Of a stretch of DNA of 64,000 nucleotides, positions 10,201 to 19,900 are shown in pieces. Position 1 is the stretch's first letter, and each line of letters starts with the position of its first letter. The notes beneath the pieces were generated by a model. It worked only from the letters and a program-made list of their open reading frames with translations, was not told where the DNA came from and did no database searches. Origin of the DNA: Bryopsis sp. KO-2023 (taxonomy: Eukaryota > Chlorophyta > Ulvophyceae > Bryopsidales > Bryopsidaceae). The DNA lies in contig BSYQ01000004.1 in NCBI GenBank assembly GCA_030272585.1, forward strand, positions 1,922,001-1,986,000, read 5' to 3'. Position numbers and translations under genes: made by a program.

Positions 10201-11667
10201 AGGCTGGTTGAAGGGTACACCAAAGATCCTTGGTATCAAACTCTGGAAGCTGCCCAGATGTTAAAGAACCAAGATGGAATCTGGTGGAATGGAAATGTGA
10301 TATCAGTACCAAATGATGGATCATTGAGACAAGAAATAATCCAAGATTGCCATAGCACTGTCTATTCGGGTCACTTTGGAGTGGCTAAGACAAGTCGGCA
10401 AATCAAGAAACATTTCTGGTGGCCTCAAATGGAGGACCAAATCAAATCCTATGTGCGAGGATGTGACTCATGTCAAAGGCATAAAGGGAGGCGAACAAAG
10501 CCACAAGGCCCTCTGAAACCCTTGCCTATCCCGAATGCACAATGGGAAAATGTTTCGATGGATTTTGTCACTAATCTCCCACCATCCAAAGGAGAAGGTC
10601 ATGATGCAATCCTCGTATTTGTGGATATGTTGACCAAAATGGTTCATTTGGCGGCAACAAGTACAGAGTGCTCAGCCGTAGATGCAGCAAAACTCTTTGT
10701 GAACCATGTATTCAAAGCACATGGTATGCCAAAGAAGTTGGTCACAGATAGAGACCCGAGATTTGTATCACACTTCTTCAGGGAGTTGTGCTATACATGG
10801 GAAATCTCACAGGCCTTGTCTTCGGCTTATCACCCACAAACAGATGGGCAAACCGAAGCTATGAACAAAGTCATGGAGGATACACTCCGCCACTTTGTCG
10901 GGCCATCCCAAAAGAATTGGGCGGATTTGTTACCGGTTGTAGAGTTTGCAATAAATAACTCTAAATCCGAAGCAACTGGTGAAACACCCTTCTTTCTGAA
11001 TTATGGAAGAGATCCATGGACAGCATTGACTGCTCAGATCCCTAGAAAAGGGCCGAAGCAAGTGGCTGTACCAGAAGTTCAGAAAATGACAAATGAAATT
11101 CGGGAAGGGATTGTTGAGGCAAAGAAACGCCTTCAAGCCGCACAGCAACGCTTTAAAGCGCAAGCTGATCGCCATCGTGTACCAGTGCAAGTCAAAGTAG
11201 GAGACCTTGTATTGTTAGATGCAAGAAATCTTCGACTCAAGCACCCAGGTTCACGTAAATTAACGCCAAAATGGGTAGGACCTTTCCCAATTGAGCGTGA
11301 AATAAATGAGGTTGCATTCAAGCTGAAGCTTCCTGCAACTTTGCCCATACATCCGGTGTTCCATGCTTCACTGTTAAAGCCATATTGGGCTAAAGGAACT
11401 GTACAACCACCACCACCTGTTGAGATCGAGGGAGATCTGGAGTGGGAGGTTGAGCGCATTCTTGATCGCAGAGAGCGACGCAGAGGGAAGAAATGCCATA
11501 CAGAATACCTTGTGAAGTGGCTTGGTTATGGCCATGAACATAACTCTTGGGAACCCGAAGAAAATGTCTTGCATGCAAAGGAATTGGTTGATGCATTTCA
11601 CCAATCGCAAGAACAGTCGACTGTAGTACCTCGCACGATCCGTAGAAGATCAAAAGCGAAGGTTTGA
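7270..11667 (+). CDS. gypsy-1 Pol polyprotein with zinc knuckle, Dam-like domain and chromodomain
   Basis: 1465 residues in one frame. In order: a zinc-knuckle-like CWFC..TW..GHKC (53-66); a segment (about 149-280) resembling phage-type DNA N6-adenine methyltransferases, with FSLDGCAN, a Cys-rich stretch, VWMNPPF (NPPF at 199-202) and CILVPQWN; an aspartic protease with LLDSGAK (314-320); reverse transcriptase with YLDD (678-681); RNase H starting near VITDAS (about 823); integrase with an HHCC zinc finger (about 1027-1065) and D-D-E including TDRDPRF (about 1158) and TDGQTEA; and a C-terminal chromodomain (about 1389-1445, WEVERILDRR to SWEPEENV). No Retrotrans_gag capsid is visible upstream. 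Chromodomains direct chromovirus integration to modified chromatin. Whether the NPPF domain is catalytic is unknown. Confidence 0.93.
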   Translation: MQKSTQKNTGQSDSFDERKNATEHSSKPQVSKRKSVSQLIKAELKARKQLGLCWFCGETWTRGHKCGKPKEVATHVSQRSKPHDWKFLRQDLNSHPNCDPMEVDSAHLAPIVTRGQKRKEKQEEAQTSVPPEDVNERSNIQSDKTILKAEFQRLESLTGQAFSLDGCANSDQTNALCAKFCIGEGFFETTLSGEHVWMNPPFKELHKYIDHYVREKNKSPHNTSCCILVPQWNKEPHPALASMRLIAQYKKGMVLFTAMKGKRRKRLPGLPWPVNVYYDPPVPLVPTDTQDLLTQDRMSMHFEGTLSGIPAHCLLDSGAKGLAFLSKRFCEQNGISFKVTTSSQAELANGSYIDILGETKISLKIQGFREKLDCLVIDLMERFDIILGDTWLRNRKAVLDFFEKKCAVTNSANQRILIRQGLLPKATGGEQSIPHKNVGSLLTIPQVKRKLKDSSLQPFLVVIREVQDVPAHVSVAEETGESDQVPEKEMESLLEEFDDLFVTGLAEYPPKRAVEVDIPIEEGTRPVNRPLFRYSPAERQEIQDQLSELLAKKLIRPSSSPWGAPVLFVPKKDGGFRMCIDYRGLNKVTIRNQFPIPRIDDLLDELQGSRCFTSLDLRAGYWQVRVKEDDIPKTAFKTPFGLFEYRVLPMGLSNAPAVFQTLMNSVFHGMIGKYVLIYLDDILVFSKTPKEHLKHLREVLQRLREHKLFLKKSKCDFNKTELRYLGFVVGRNGISVDPSKTAKVKNWPRPSGVDDLRSFLGLANYFRKFVQGYSALASPMTDLLKKRKTWEWTHECETAFEGVKTALTEAPCLVLPDFSKPFEVITDASTKAIGAVLLQEGHPIAYESKKLQGPQLNWSTSDQEMYATVYALQLWRCYLQGRKFRVITDHSPNTFFHSRSTLNRRQVRWLELLHDFQFEWEYRPGRVNVADPLSRIPSSPSSIGVLCETVRSSGLVSRPRDPEVPSLPRGYHTQLESRLVEGYTKDPWYQTLEAAQMLKNQDGIWWNGNVISVPNDGSLRQEIIQDCHSTVYSGHFGVAKTSRQIKKHFWWPQMEDQIKSYVRGCDSCQRHKGRRTKPQGPLKPLPIPNAQWENVSMDFVTNLPPSKGEGHDAILVFVDMLTKMVHLAATSTECSAVDAAKLFVNHVFKAHGMPKKLVTDRDPRFVSHFFRELCYTWEISQALSSAYHPQTDGQTEAMNKVMEDTLRHFVGPSQKNWADLLPVVEFAINNSKSEATGETPFFLNYGRDPWTALTAQIPRKGPKQVAVPEVQKMTNEIREGIVEAKKRLQAAQQRFKAQADRHRVPVQVKVGDLVLLDARNLRLKHPGSRKLTPKWVGPFPIEREINEVAFKLKLPATLPIHPVFHASLLKPYWAKGTVQPPPPVEIEGDLEWEVERILDRRERRRGKKCHTEYLVKWLGYGHEHNSWEPEENVLHAKELVDAFHQSQEQSTVVPRTIRRRSKAKV

Positions 11668-11800
11668 GACATCATATCACAGTAGGCCACTGGATGATGA
11701 TGATCTTCTTTCTCTGAAAGTGCAAATGTCACAAGACAGCTATCTTTTGCTTGATGCCAATCAGCATTTGATTCCCTAGTAAAGCCGAGGGCGGCTTCAT

Positions 11801-11816
11801 ATCAGGGAGGGGGCAC
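11801..11816 (+). other. gypsy-1 polypurine tract
   Basis: The purine-rich run cagggagggggcac ends directly at the 3' LTR, the expected place for plus-strand priming. Confidence 0.7.
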
Positions 11817-12089
11817 TGTTATAAGTGTACGCCGAGTATGTCTATGCACTACTAGAGCTCAAGGGTTAGTCGTGGGCACTAACATGGCTCTAGTCATATG
11901 CTTAAGGTCCATGAGATCATTATAGCACGTGTGCTGAAAGGATGACTCATAGCAAGCCCAGGTGTCTCGCCCTGAGGTGATCCCTGTCATCTCAAGGGTC
12001 CCATCAAGGAGTGGGGGTTTGATGGGTTAAAGGGACTTCAAGGAAGGGCGCTGGGAGGTTATTTTCCTAGCAGAGAGAGGTTTATAACA
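11817..12089 (+). repeat. gypsy-1 3' LTR
   Basis: A 273-bp copy of the 5' LTR, followed by the GTTGT target duplication at 12090-12094. Confidence 0.95.
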
Positions 12090-12292
12090 GTTGTTGGTTT
12101 CGATTTTTGTGGAAACTCGATTGATTTCTTGGATGTGGCCCAGGCCTTACAAACTTCAGGTGAATGTGGCCTTTTTGTGGCCCCAAAATCATCTTGTAAT
12201 AAAACGTTTTGGCACTTTTGTGGCCCCAAAATTTGCTATTCTGATTTTTTGGGGGGCCAAAATGGGCCACAAAAAAATACACTGGTACACAG

Positions 12293-12797
12293 TTGCCTTG
12301 AGCATTTTCTCTCTTCTGGATATATTTCCAAATCTTATCCACCCAAAATCAACAGTTGTACCACTTGCAGAAAAACGAAAATCACAACACCATTGCAAAT
12401 AAACTTGCAACCATTCATTTGAGTTCACCACAAGTTGCAGCTGTAGTTATCATGTGAAAATATGTCGCACAGACAAAAATCGATTTTCAAAGTGCACAGA
12501 GGTCTCGCATGTCATGAGAATCATACACCTTGAAATTCACTATGTATTCCAACTTCAAATGCCAAAAAAAGGGATAAATACAGTGCTGGAAGGTACTTTG
12601 AAACTCAACTTCATCCCTGAAACAATCTTTCATCATGGATGGTGCTTCATTGATTACATTGAGGTGGAAACGAGGCTTTGCGACTGCTTTCCCCCCTGCC
12701 CGCCGTGCTACGCCCCCCAAGCACAAAAACCCTTCCAACAGACACGTCAATGGCTGCCTATTTCCCAACCTTGACGAGTTTTTTTTTCCAGCTTTTT
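12293..12797. other. Intergenic, nothing recognised
   Basis: AT-rich sequence between the old MITE and the 3' end of the coiled-coil gene on the minus strand. It probably includes that gene's 3' UTR. Confidence 0.4.
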
Positions 12798-13388
12798 TCA
12801 TCTTCTGAGTCGGAAAACCCCGAAGGAATCTGCTCCACTCGAACGCGCTCGTTTTTCTGTTTTTATCACCTCGCTGGTACCCGACGGCTCAAAACCCCGT
12901 TTACCGAGAATCTGTTGCAGCTTCGCGTGTCCCCCCAGAGTATTTGTTTGACCCTCCCTCCATGCCTTATGTTCCTGTTCCAGTTTCGTAAAACGCCGCC
13001 GCGATCTCGCTAGCCAGTCCTGATGGTTCGCTTGGATTTGCGCGATCTGTCGCTTCGCGTCCCTCAATTGTTTCGCCAAATCGGCTGCCTCTCCCTTCAC
13101 CGTTTCTAGCTTTTCCGCCCACACCTTCTCCTGTTCCGCCTGCGCTTTTCTTTCCCCTTCGACCAACTGCTCCAATTTTTTCGCATGACGTTTAGCATAA
13201 AAGAGAGATGTCCTTAGTGCTGATCGCGCCTGTTTTTGCCGTTGTGCCTCCTCTTCCAACTCTTTAATCCGCCCCTTGGAGGAGTCAATCTCCTGTGCTG
13301 CCTCCAACATCAATTTATCCGACTCCTCGCGCGCCTCCTTCAAACCATCCACCAGCTGATCCAAGCTTTTTGGACCCATATTTGCCAT
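12798..13388 (-). CDS. Coiled-coil protein, 196 aa
   Basis: A single-exon frame starting at ATG 13388 (MANMGPKSLD). Residues about 10-150 are almost entirely charged heptad-type sequence (KELEEEAQRQKQ, LEQLVEGERKAQAEQEKVW, LAKQLRDAKRQIAQIQ), predicting a long coiled coil. A basic Ser-rich tail (TEKRARSSG) may be a nuclear-localisation-like patch. There is no signal peptide or membrane segment. Its GC content is well above the surrounding AT-rich sequence, which supports real coding. I do not recognise a specific family. Confidence 0.7.
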   Translation of the reverse strand: MANMGPKSLDQLVDGLKEAREESDKLMLEAAQEIDSSKGRIKELEEEAQRQKQARSALRTSLFYAKRHAKKLEQLVEGERKAQAEQEKVWAEKLETVKGEAADLAKQLRDAKRQIAQIQANHQDWLARSRRRFTKLEQEHKAWREGQTNTLGGHAKLQQILGKRGFEPSGTSEVIKTEKRARSSGADSFGVFRLRR

Positions 13389-15113
13389 CCTCCTGCGTCG
13401 TCACAGGGACTTTTTTGGCCGTTGATCGTTTTTTTGTTTTTGTTTTTTTCAATCCATGTCATGCCGCTTTCCCCACCGCGGGCCATGCTTTGTTTACGAA
13501 GTTCCATGTCGTTTTGTTCGATCTGATAGTTGGGATGAATGTTTTTTGGTGATGTGACTACTTGTGGGGGACACTGATGGGCCAGGCATTTCCGTGCATT
13601 TCGGTGCGAAAATAAAACCCGTCCGTCTCACACAGCCTTATTGATGGAGCGAAGAAGTTGGCTGTAAACCCCAATGGACCCAATGAACCCATTGGCTATA
13701 TGCAGACACTAATTTTTCCACACACTGTGTACACTGGCAGTTGCAGTGTTCAAGGTCCAGAAAAACAATTCACGTCATGAGATCTCGCAAATTTTCTTTT
13801 ATGTTCGACCCCCCCTCCCACAAAAAGAACAACCCTCAAAACCAAGCCAAACAGAAAAACAAAAAAAGACGTCCCTTTCGTCTCCGCACCTGTTGGTGTT
13901 GTTCTTCTTTCTTTCATCACCAAAAATTTGCAGTCAAAGTGTTCTTGCAAAATCCTCAACTGCAAACCTTACTAAGACTTTCTAGTAGAAAGTGTGTGCT
14001 GGATGAAAATTCCACGTTTTTGATCCGAATCTTTATTGCAATTCCACAAAGATAAATATCAGTGTCGAATTAATTTGGGTTGAGATGTTTGATTGGCAGT
14101 CTTTGCAAAGTTCTTTTATACGCTGTCCGGTTGAAACCATCTGGATGAGGGATTTGGGTTGTTAAAATCAATTTGTTTGTTTGCTCTTTTGTCTGGAACA
14201 AATAAGAAGTGCAGGTTTCTGTCTGTCTCAAGTGTGAGCATTCTTGCTTTCGTCTCGAGCAAAATGGAAGCAGCTACAAAAATAAAGGACAGAGTCCCGC
14301 GATGTCAGAGCTACATCAATGCGACTAATGATTTATCCATAAATGTGTGGAATGCCAGCCAATTTCTTACATAAAAAGAAATTGGTGACACACATGTCTG
14401 GTGTCACACCTCAGATACTACCTGTGGGTTCAAGGTAAGGTGCACCCTAAACCCCCTTATGCTGAATCCCCCTCTTTCCACTCTGCATTAGATTTGAACA
14501 TGAGAGCGCAAGATGTTAGGACCTGCCTTTTTGGTCCCACATCAATTCTTGATGCTACATTTCATTCCAGAGTCCAAAGTTCCTCCAGCCAATCTCTTTT
14601 TGCCAACCTGTTTACCATAAAATCTGCAAGAATGGTAGTGTGCCATTGTCTGGGTGATTGGAAAACACTAGTCAAATAAGGCAGCAGCGTCGCTCTGTGC
14701 TGATTCGAATAAATTATACACAACGATGCCCTTCATTGAAAAGAACCTGTGCATCCAGAAATAACACCATCAAGGGATCTATAATTAAAGTGAAAGACTG
14801 CCAGTGGCAGCATTGTATGGGGTAGGGTCAGTATTCAAAGGTGACCAGCCAGGCAGCCCCTTCTCTCAGACGTGAAATTAATGGCTGGTCGATTCCTATG
14901 CAGGTGGATGGCAAATCTCTGAAGCAAGCTGCCGCTATATGATTATCAGAGTGGGCGCACTTGAAAAAAGGCACTTGAAAAGGTTACTGCTCCTAACCAG
15001 TAGATTTTTAAACAATGTGGTTTGGGTGCGCGGCATATAAAGGAGGTGCTTCTTCGTGTGCCAATCAACCATCCCACCACCAGGACTCAATATACGGTGG
15101 CTCACTTCTCCCC
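13389..15113. other. Intergenic, no supported gene
   Basis: Upstream side of the coiled-coil gene followed by AT-rich sequence. Short open frames show no motifs. The start of this stretch may hold the promoter of the minus-strand gene at 13388. Confidence 0.4.
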
Positions 15114-15376
15114 GTCCGGAGAGCTCAGTGGACTAGAGTATTTTTACGTATTTGGTTGAGTTAGCTTCTATAAATGTTGATGATTTGCTTCGAATGGAGT
15201 GGATAGTTTGATTATAGCGACATGAACCTTGCTAGCTAAGGGTTTTTCTTCGTGATCCCCCGATGCTATAGGCTCCGGCCTGGAATGTCTTGTAATATTT
15301 TTGGTTGGACTAGAGTCTTGACTGTCCCGTAGTGGTGGCGAGGCCTTTCGATTTGGGTTTGAGTCCCACCCTGGAC
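15114..15376 (+). pseudogene. tRNA-like sequence (SINE head or tRNA pseudogene) split by an insertion
   Basis: Taking out 166 bp leaves a tRNA-like order: acceptor GTCCGGA (15114-15120), D arm GCTC..GAGT, T arm GGG-TTTGAGT-CCC (around 15354-15367), and 3' acceptor CCTGGAC (15370-15376), which pairs with the 5' acceptor at six of seven positions. The anticodon arm does not fold well, so this is more likely a SINE head or pseudogene than a working tRNA. The insertion is bounded by an 11-bp direct repeat TGGACTAGAGT (15129-15139 and 15306-15316). Confidence 0.5.
15140..15305. mobile_element. 166-bp insertion with 11-bp direct flanks
   Basis: Flanked by TGGACTAGAGT on both sides. An 11-bp duplication suits target-primed retroposition better than most DNA transposons. 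The interior is AT-rich and non-coding, without clear TIRs or a poly-A tail. Confidence 0.45.
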
Positions 15377-16932
15377 ATGTTTGTTTGCGGACAAAGACAA
15401 TATAATCCTTGAATAGATGTATCGCGTGGATGGAAGTGTTGCCCTTTCCTTATCGTTCTTTCTTGCCTTGACCGGTAAAAACCCGTGCTGGTTTGTTACT
15501 CAAGGAGAGCAACTCTTCTTTTGTCATTGAAATTTTGATTGATTGATTGATTGTCCCATTTTGGTTTCAAGAGAAGGTAAGATATTTCCTTCCGTTTTCA
15601 TAGTTAGTTTCTGTCTAGAACCCATGAATTTTCCCATATGAATGAATTGGTGTGGTCGAATAAAACACTAAAAGTGAGATGTTTCCTATTTCCTTTCATG
15701 ATTTTCATAGTTGATTTCTGAAGAAATAAGCAAATTTGTAAATTTTAAAGGTCATAGATCTCCACAGATTATTTTCCCAGCACGTAAATACTTCCTGGCT
15801 GTCTAGAACGCAGTGCCGCCGCCTTTGAAAATTGGGGAGCAGTTTTGAATTAATTTGCACTCGAATTCAGGGATGGGGGAAAAATCATCCATCCTGAAGG
15901 GGGCAGATTTTTGGTGGAAGAAGTTTAATCATTTTCAAATCTTTTGCTTTTGCCTTTTTTGGTGGTAGGCCTTTTTCACCCCAGAGGGATTGGAAAAAAA
16001 AAAGAAAAAAAGAAAGAAGGGGAAAAGACGCATTGAGGCAATGACCAATAGAATTTCATACTTTGCATCAAGAGGATGCAATTGGGGCCGGAAGGGGAGA
16101 GAGAGAGCGCTGTTTTTTTTTTTCTTGTTTTATTTCTGGAAAAGAAATGGCATTTTTTTTTTCACTCATTGTTTGTGTTGAAAAAAGAAAAAAACTGGGT
16201 GAGTTGTGTGGTCAGACAAACAAGCAGACAAACATGTTTGGAAAGGCAGGCAAACTGGACTGCTGAAGAAAGGAAATCATCGATGGATATACTTGTAAAG
16301 TAAAACACATTCTGTGGAGGGAAGGGGGTTGACCGGGTGGGCGAATTATTTTTTATTTCACCTCTGGACAGAGACCCTCGAATTGTTTTCCATTTATAGA
16401 AAACAAATATTCGAGTTTTTGGAAAGGGTCTTGAGTGTCTACATCAGCCAAAAGGAGCAGAAAAAAAAATTGAAGAAAAAATGCTGATAAAATGCTGATA
16501 AATGCAAATGAGTTTTTTTTTTCCCGTTTTCTTTTGGGTTTTTTTGTGGTTGGGGGTGGGGGGAGGGGAAAGACGGTAACATAAACGAGAAAAGGAAAGA
16601 AAGAAAAGGTTTGTACAGTGGTCAAGTGAATTATCGACTCTCGGAAAGAAAGGAGGGTGGAAAAAAAAAAGGTTGACGAAACAATGGGAAGGAGAACATA
16701 CGTGTACGATGTGGTGGTTCTTTTTTCTTGGCTGGCTGACATTTGCACATAATTTTCAATCATAAAGATTTATATTTGTGGTTGTTTCTTCAAAAAAGTT
16801 GTGAAAACAAAACAAAAACAGAAATTGATTCTGTAATCAGTCATGAAGAAAATCTCCAATGTCCCACCCACACAACATCAACATCAATATATCACCACCA
16901 CCAGAACTCCAGTGCCGCCTCCTTTGTGAACA
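15377..16932. other. Intergenic, purine-rich tracts, no gene
   Basis: Contains purine runs (about 15990-16030) and T runs. Short frames here are homopolymer artefacts. The right end is the 3' side of the minus-strand gene that ends at 16933. Confidence 0.4.
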
Positions 16933-19900
16933 CTAGACCCTCCAGCTTGCTCCGCGAGTCCAGCAAAACGAATCGTCCACGGCTTTTCCACAAAACCCAG
17001 GATTTCTTTTGGCTCCGACGACGAAAGGAGGGCGCTTGGAAATACTTTTTCGGAACCCGGATGGGGCAAACGATGCAGCCGCGTAGTCCATGTTGTTCTT
17101 GCAGGCGAAAATCAGAGAGTTGGGCTCCTTTGCTGGCGCTGATTTCTTTGGGGGAGAGAGTTTTTCTCCCTTTTTGATTTTGATTGCGATCACAGCGTTC
17201 ATGGCAGCGTCAGGTACCGTTTTTCCCTTTCTGTCTTTGTTCTTAGGATTATTGCCGGCGATGCCAGCATCCATCAGGTCACAGACCCTCGCACCATTCC
17301 CGCGTGGCTTTTCCTTTTTGGCCTGTACGCAACATTTTTAATGCTAAGGGTTGTATTGTGAAAACTCGAAAGTACAAGGCAAACTTGCACCTTGACATTT
17401 TCACCTTTTTTGCCTTCTTTTTGGATTTGAAAATTACAGTGGCAGATTTGGCGGCGCTGAGTAAAGAAGATCCTGCAGCGGTGAAGTGGTGCTTGGCAGG
17501 AGCGACTTCGAGGGTGCGTTGTCCTGTGCGGCCGCAAAGCTTTCCATATTTCTCGATGGTATCTTCGATACCATCATCCCCTTCCAAGCGGTTGAAAACA
17601 TTCAAATCGACCTCGCGAAGAGCACCTTTGAATCCCACCGACGCCACTTGCTTATCCTCACCACCACCCAATCCCCCAGCGCTCTTCTCTGCCAAAAAAG
17701 CGATTTCCTTTCCGGAAACTCCTTTCACAGTTTGTGACTCCAGTACTGGCTTGACGTCTTCCTGAACATCTCCTTCTTCTTCCTGTAAGTGTTGGCTCTT
17801 TCGGAGGGTAGCGATGCCGAATTGCCTCGCAATGTCATCCATTTCCATAGTCACCAACCTCTCCTCCAGGACGTCAAGCCCCACTTCATATTCCACTCCC
17901 GAAACGTTCTCAAATTCCAGTCGTCTTCCCCGCATCCTTTTTTTTATTTCTCCAGTTTCCTGAGATGCTTCCTCAAACACCCTTTCCTTGACGATCACAT
18001 TGATGTCGCGGCCGGACGGCGATCTGAGAGTTTTTTCGCCTTTGTCGACCTCCCTCGTCGTGTTGAGAGTCAAATCTCTTTGCGATTTGGCCCGCACAGC
18101 ACCGTGCTTCGATGCTGTTTCCTCAAAGGGCGTGTGAGAAACGAGGGTATCAAGTTTCTCAAGCTCCAATTCGTGATCACCTTTTCCTGTACTGATCACC
18201 GCCTTCTCTACCCGATTAACCCCATCCTCGTCCAAGCACTCCTCCACAAGGTAGAGAAGTTTTGTGGGATCGAGGTGCGGGGAAATCTCTTGCACAAGCT
18301 TTCCATGCTCCTCGATTAGGAAGAGTTGCTGCCTGATCAAGCTTTCGAAAGTTTCCAGTTCTATTTCGTGTTGTTTTCCATTGAAGGGAACGGTGGCAAC
18401 GGTTTCCTGACGTTTCCCTTGTTCATCTGGAGGCAGTGAGCACACAATGAATTCGTCACTCTTCCTCTTTGAACGAAGAGATTTTCTTGAAAGAGGGTAC
18501 AGAGGTCACAAAATCCGAAGCAACAGATCTGTCGAGTGCATTGGGTGAAACTTTAGAGTGCGTTTTCCCCAGCATATACAAAGAAAGCGCATTTAGTTCC
18601 CTTGATCCCGTACCCTCAACTCGATAAACTGTTCGTTTCGAAGCCACCTCTTCTTCCTCGAGCTCGTCCACCTCTTCGACATGATCATCCCCTTCTGAGC
18701 GGTGCCGCACTGTGCCACCTTTCGCAACTATTTCTGCGAGCATTGTCTGGATCGCAAACTCCCAACTTCCCAGCTCAATCTCGTATATTACATCTTCCAC
18801 CTCGATCAAAACCTTCTTCCGTCTTCTGTTCTCGTTTCTCGTCTTTTTGGCGCTTGGACCCAAACGATGGTTTTCATCAAGGATCGTCTCCCCCGCCATG
18901 AAAACAACTCTCTCCCCTAAAGGCGTTTCGATTACCCCGAACAAAAAAAAATCAAAGCCCTGGATGGAAAACAGCGTTGCATAACGCAGCCCCCAGAAAA
19001 ATGCAACTCAGCATTTCATGAAAAACCTATTCTCACCTTGACATTCCTGTAGATCAACACCGAAGCTTCCTTCCTCCTCCTGTCCGTCTATCGCACTGAG
19101 AAAGGCCTGAACAGATATCTTGGGAGCCAGGCGCTTGAAAACGTCCAAATCGACCTCGCGAAGTTCGAATCCCACCGACGCCACTTGCTTTTCCTCACCA
19201 CCACCCAATCCCCCAGCACTCTTGTCTGACCAAAAGGTGATTTCCTTTACGGAAACTCCTTTCACAGTTTGTGACCCAAGTACTGGCTCGAGGTCTTCCT
19301 GAACATCTCCTCCTTCTTCCTGTGATTGTTGGATCTTTCGGAGGGTAGCGAATTTCCTCGCAATGTCATCAATGTCCATAGTCGCCAACCTCCCCTCCAG
19401 GACGTCAAGCCGCACTTCATACTCCACTCCCGAATTATTCTCAAATTCCAGTCGTATCCTTCTTTTTATTTTTTCAGTTTCCTGAGATGCCTCCTCAAAA
19501 AACACCCTTTCCTTGACGATCACAACGATGTCGCGGCCGGACGACGATCTGAGAGTTTTTTCGCCTTTGTCGACCTCCCTCGTCGTGTTGAGTGTCAAAT
19601 CTCTTAAGGGAAGGCTCTTCTGCGATTTGGCCCGCACAGCACCATGCTTCGATGCTGTTTCCTCAAGGGACATGTGAGAAACAAGCGTCTCAAGTTTCTC
19701 AACCTCCGATTCGTGATCACCTTTTCCTGTACTGATCACCACCTTCTCTACCCGATTCACCCCATCCTCGTCCAAGCACTCCTCCACAAGGTAGCGAAGT
19801 TTTGTGGGATCGAGGTGCGGGGAAATCTCTTGCACAAGCTTTCCATGCTCCTCGATTAGGAAGAGCACTGGTTGCTGCCTCAACAAGCTTTTGAAGGTTC

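Larger units (their letters stand above)
6451..12089 (+). mobile_element. gypsy-1: chromovirus LTR retrotransposon, recently inserted
   Basis: A complete 5639-bp element: 273-bp LTRs (6451-6723 and 11817-12089) that I read as identical, PBS at 6727-6738, one long open frame (7270-11667), a purine-rich tract before the 3' LTR and a perfect 5-bp TSD. Identical LTRs indicate insertion too recent to accumulate LTR substitutions. The leader between PBS and ORF is only about 530 bp and no capsid coding region is visible, so mobility probably depends on capsid supplied in trans. Confidence 0.95.
6281..12284. mobile_element. Old hAT-like MITE split by gypsy-1
   Basis: The outer ends are CACTGTATTTTTTT at 6281 and its near inverse ending at 12284, giving imperfect 14-bp TIRs. 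They are flanked by gtacacaa (6273-6280) and gtacacag (12285-12292), an 8-bp target duplication with one mismatch, as expected of hAT elements. Subterminal gtggcc and ggccac words fill both halves. Without the gypsy-1 insertion the element is about 360 bp and non-coding. The degraded TIRs and TSD make it older than gypsy-1. Confidence 0.7.

Noticed and set aside
16353..16763. Minus-strand 136-codon frame rich in Ser/Phe/Lys
   Set aside because: It translates homopolymer-rich AT sequence; there is no signal or motif beyond low complexity.
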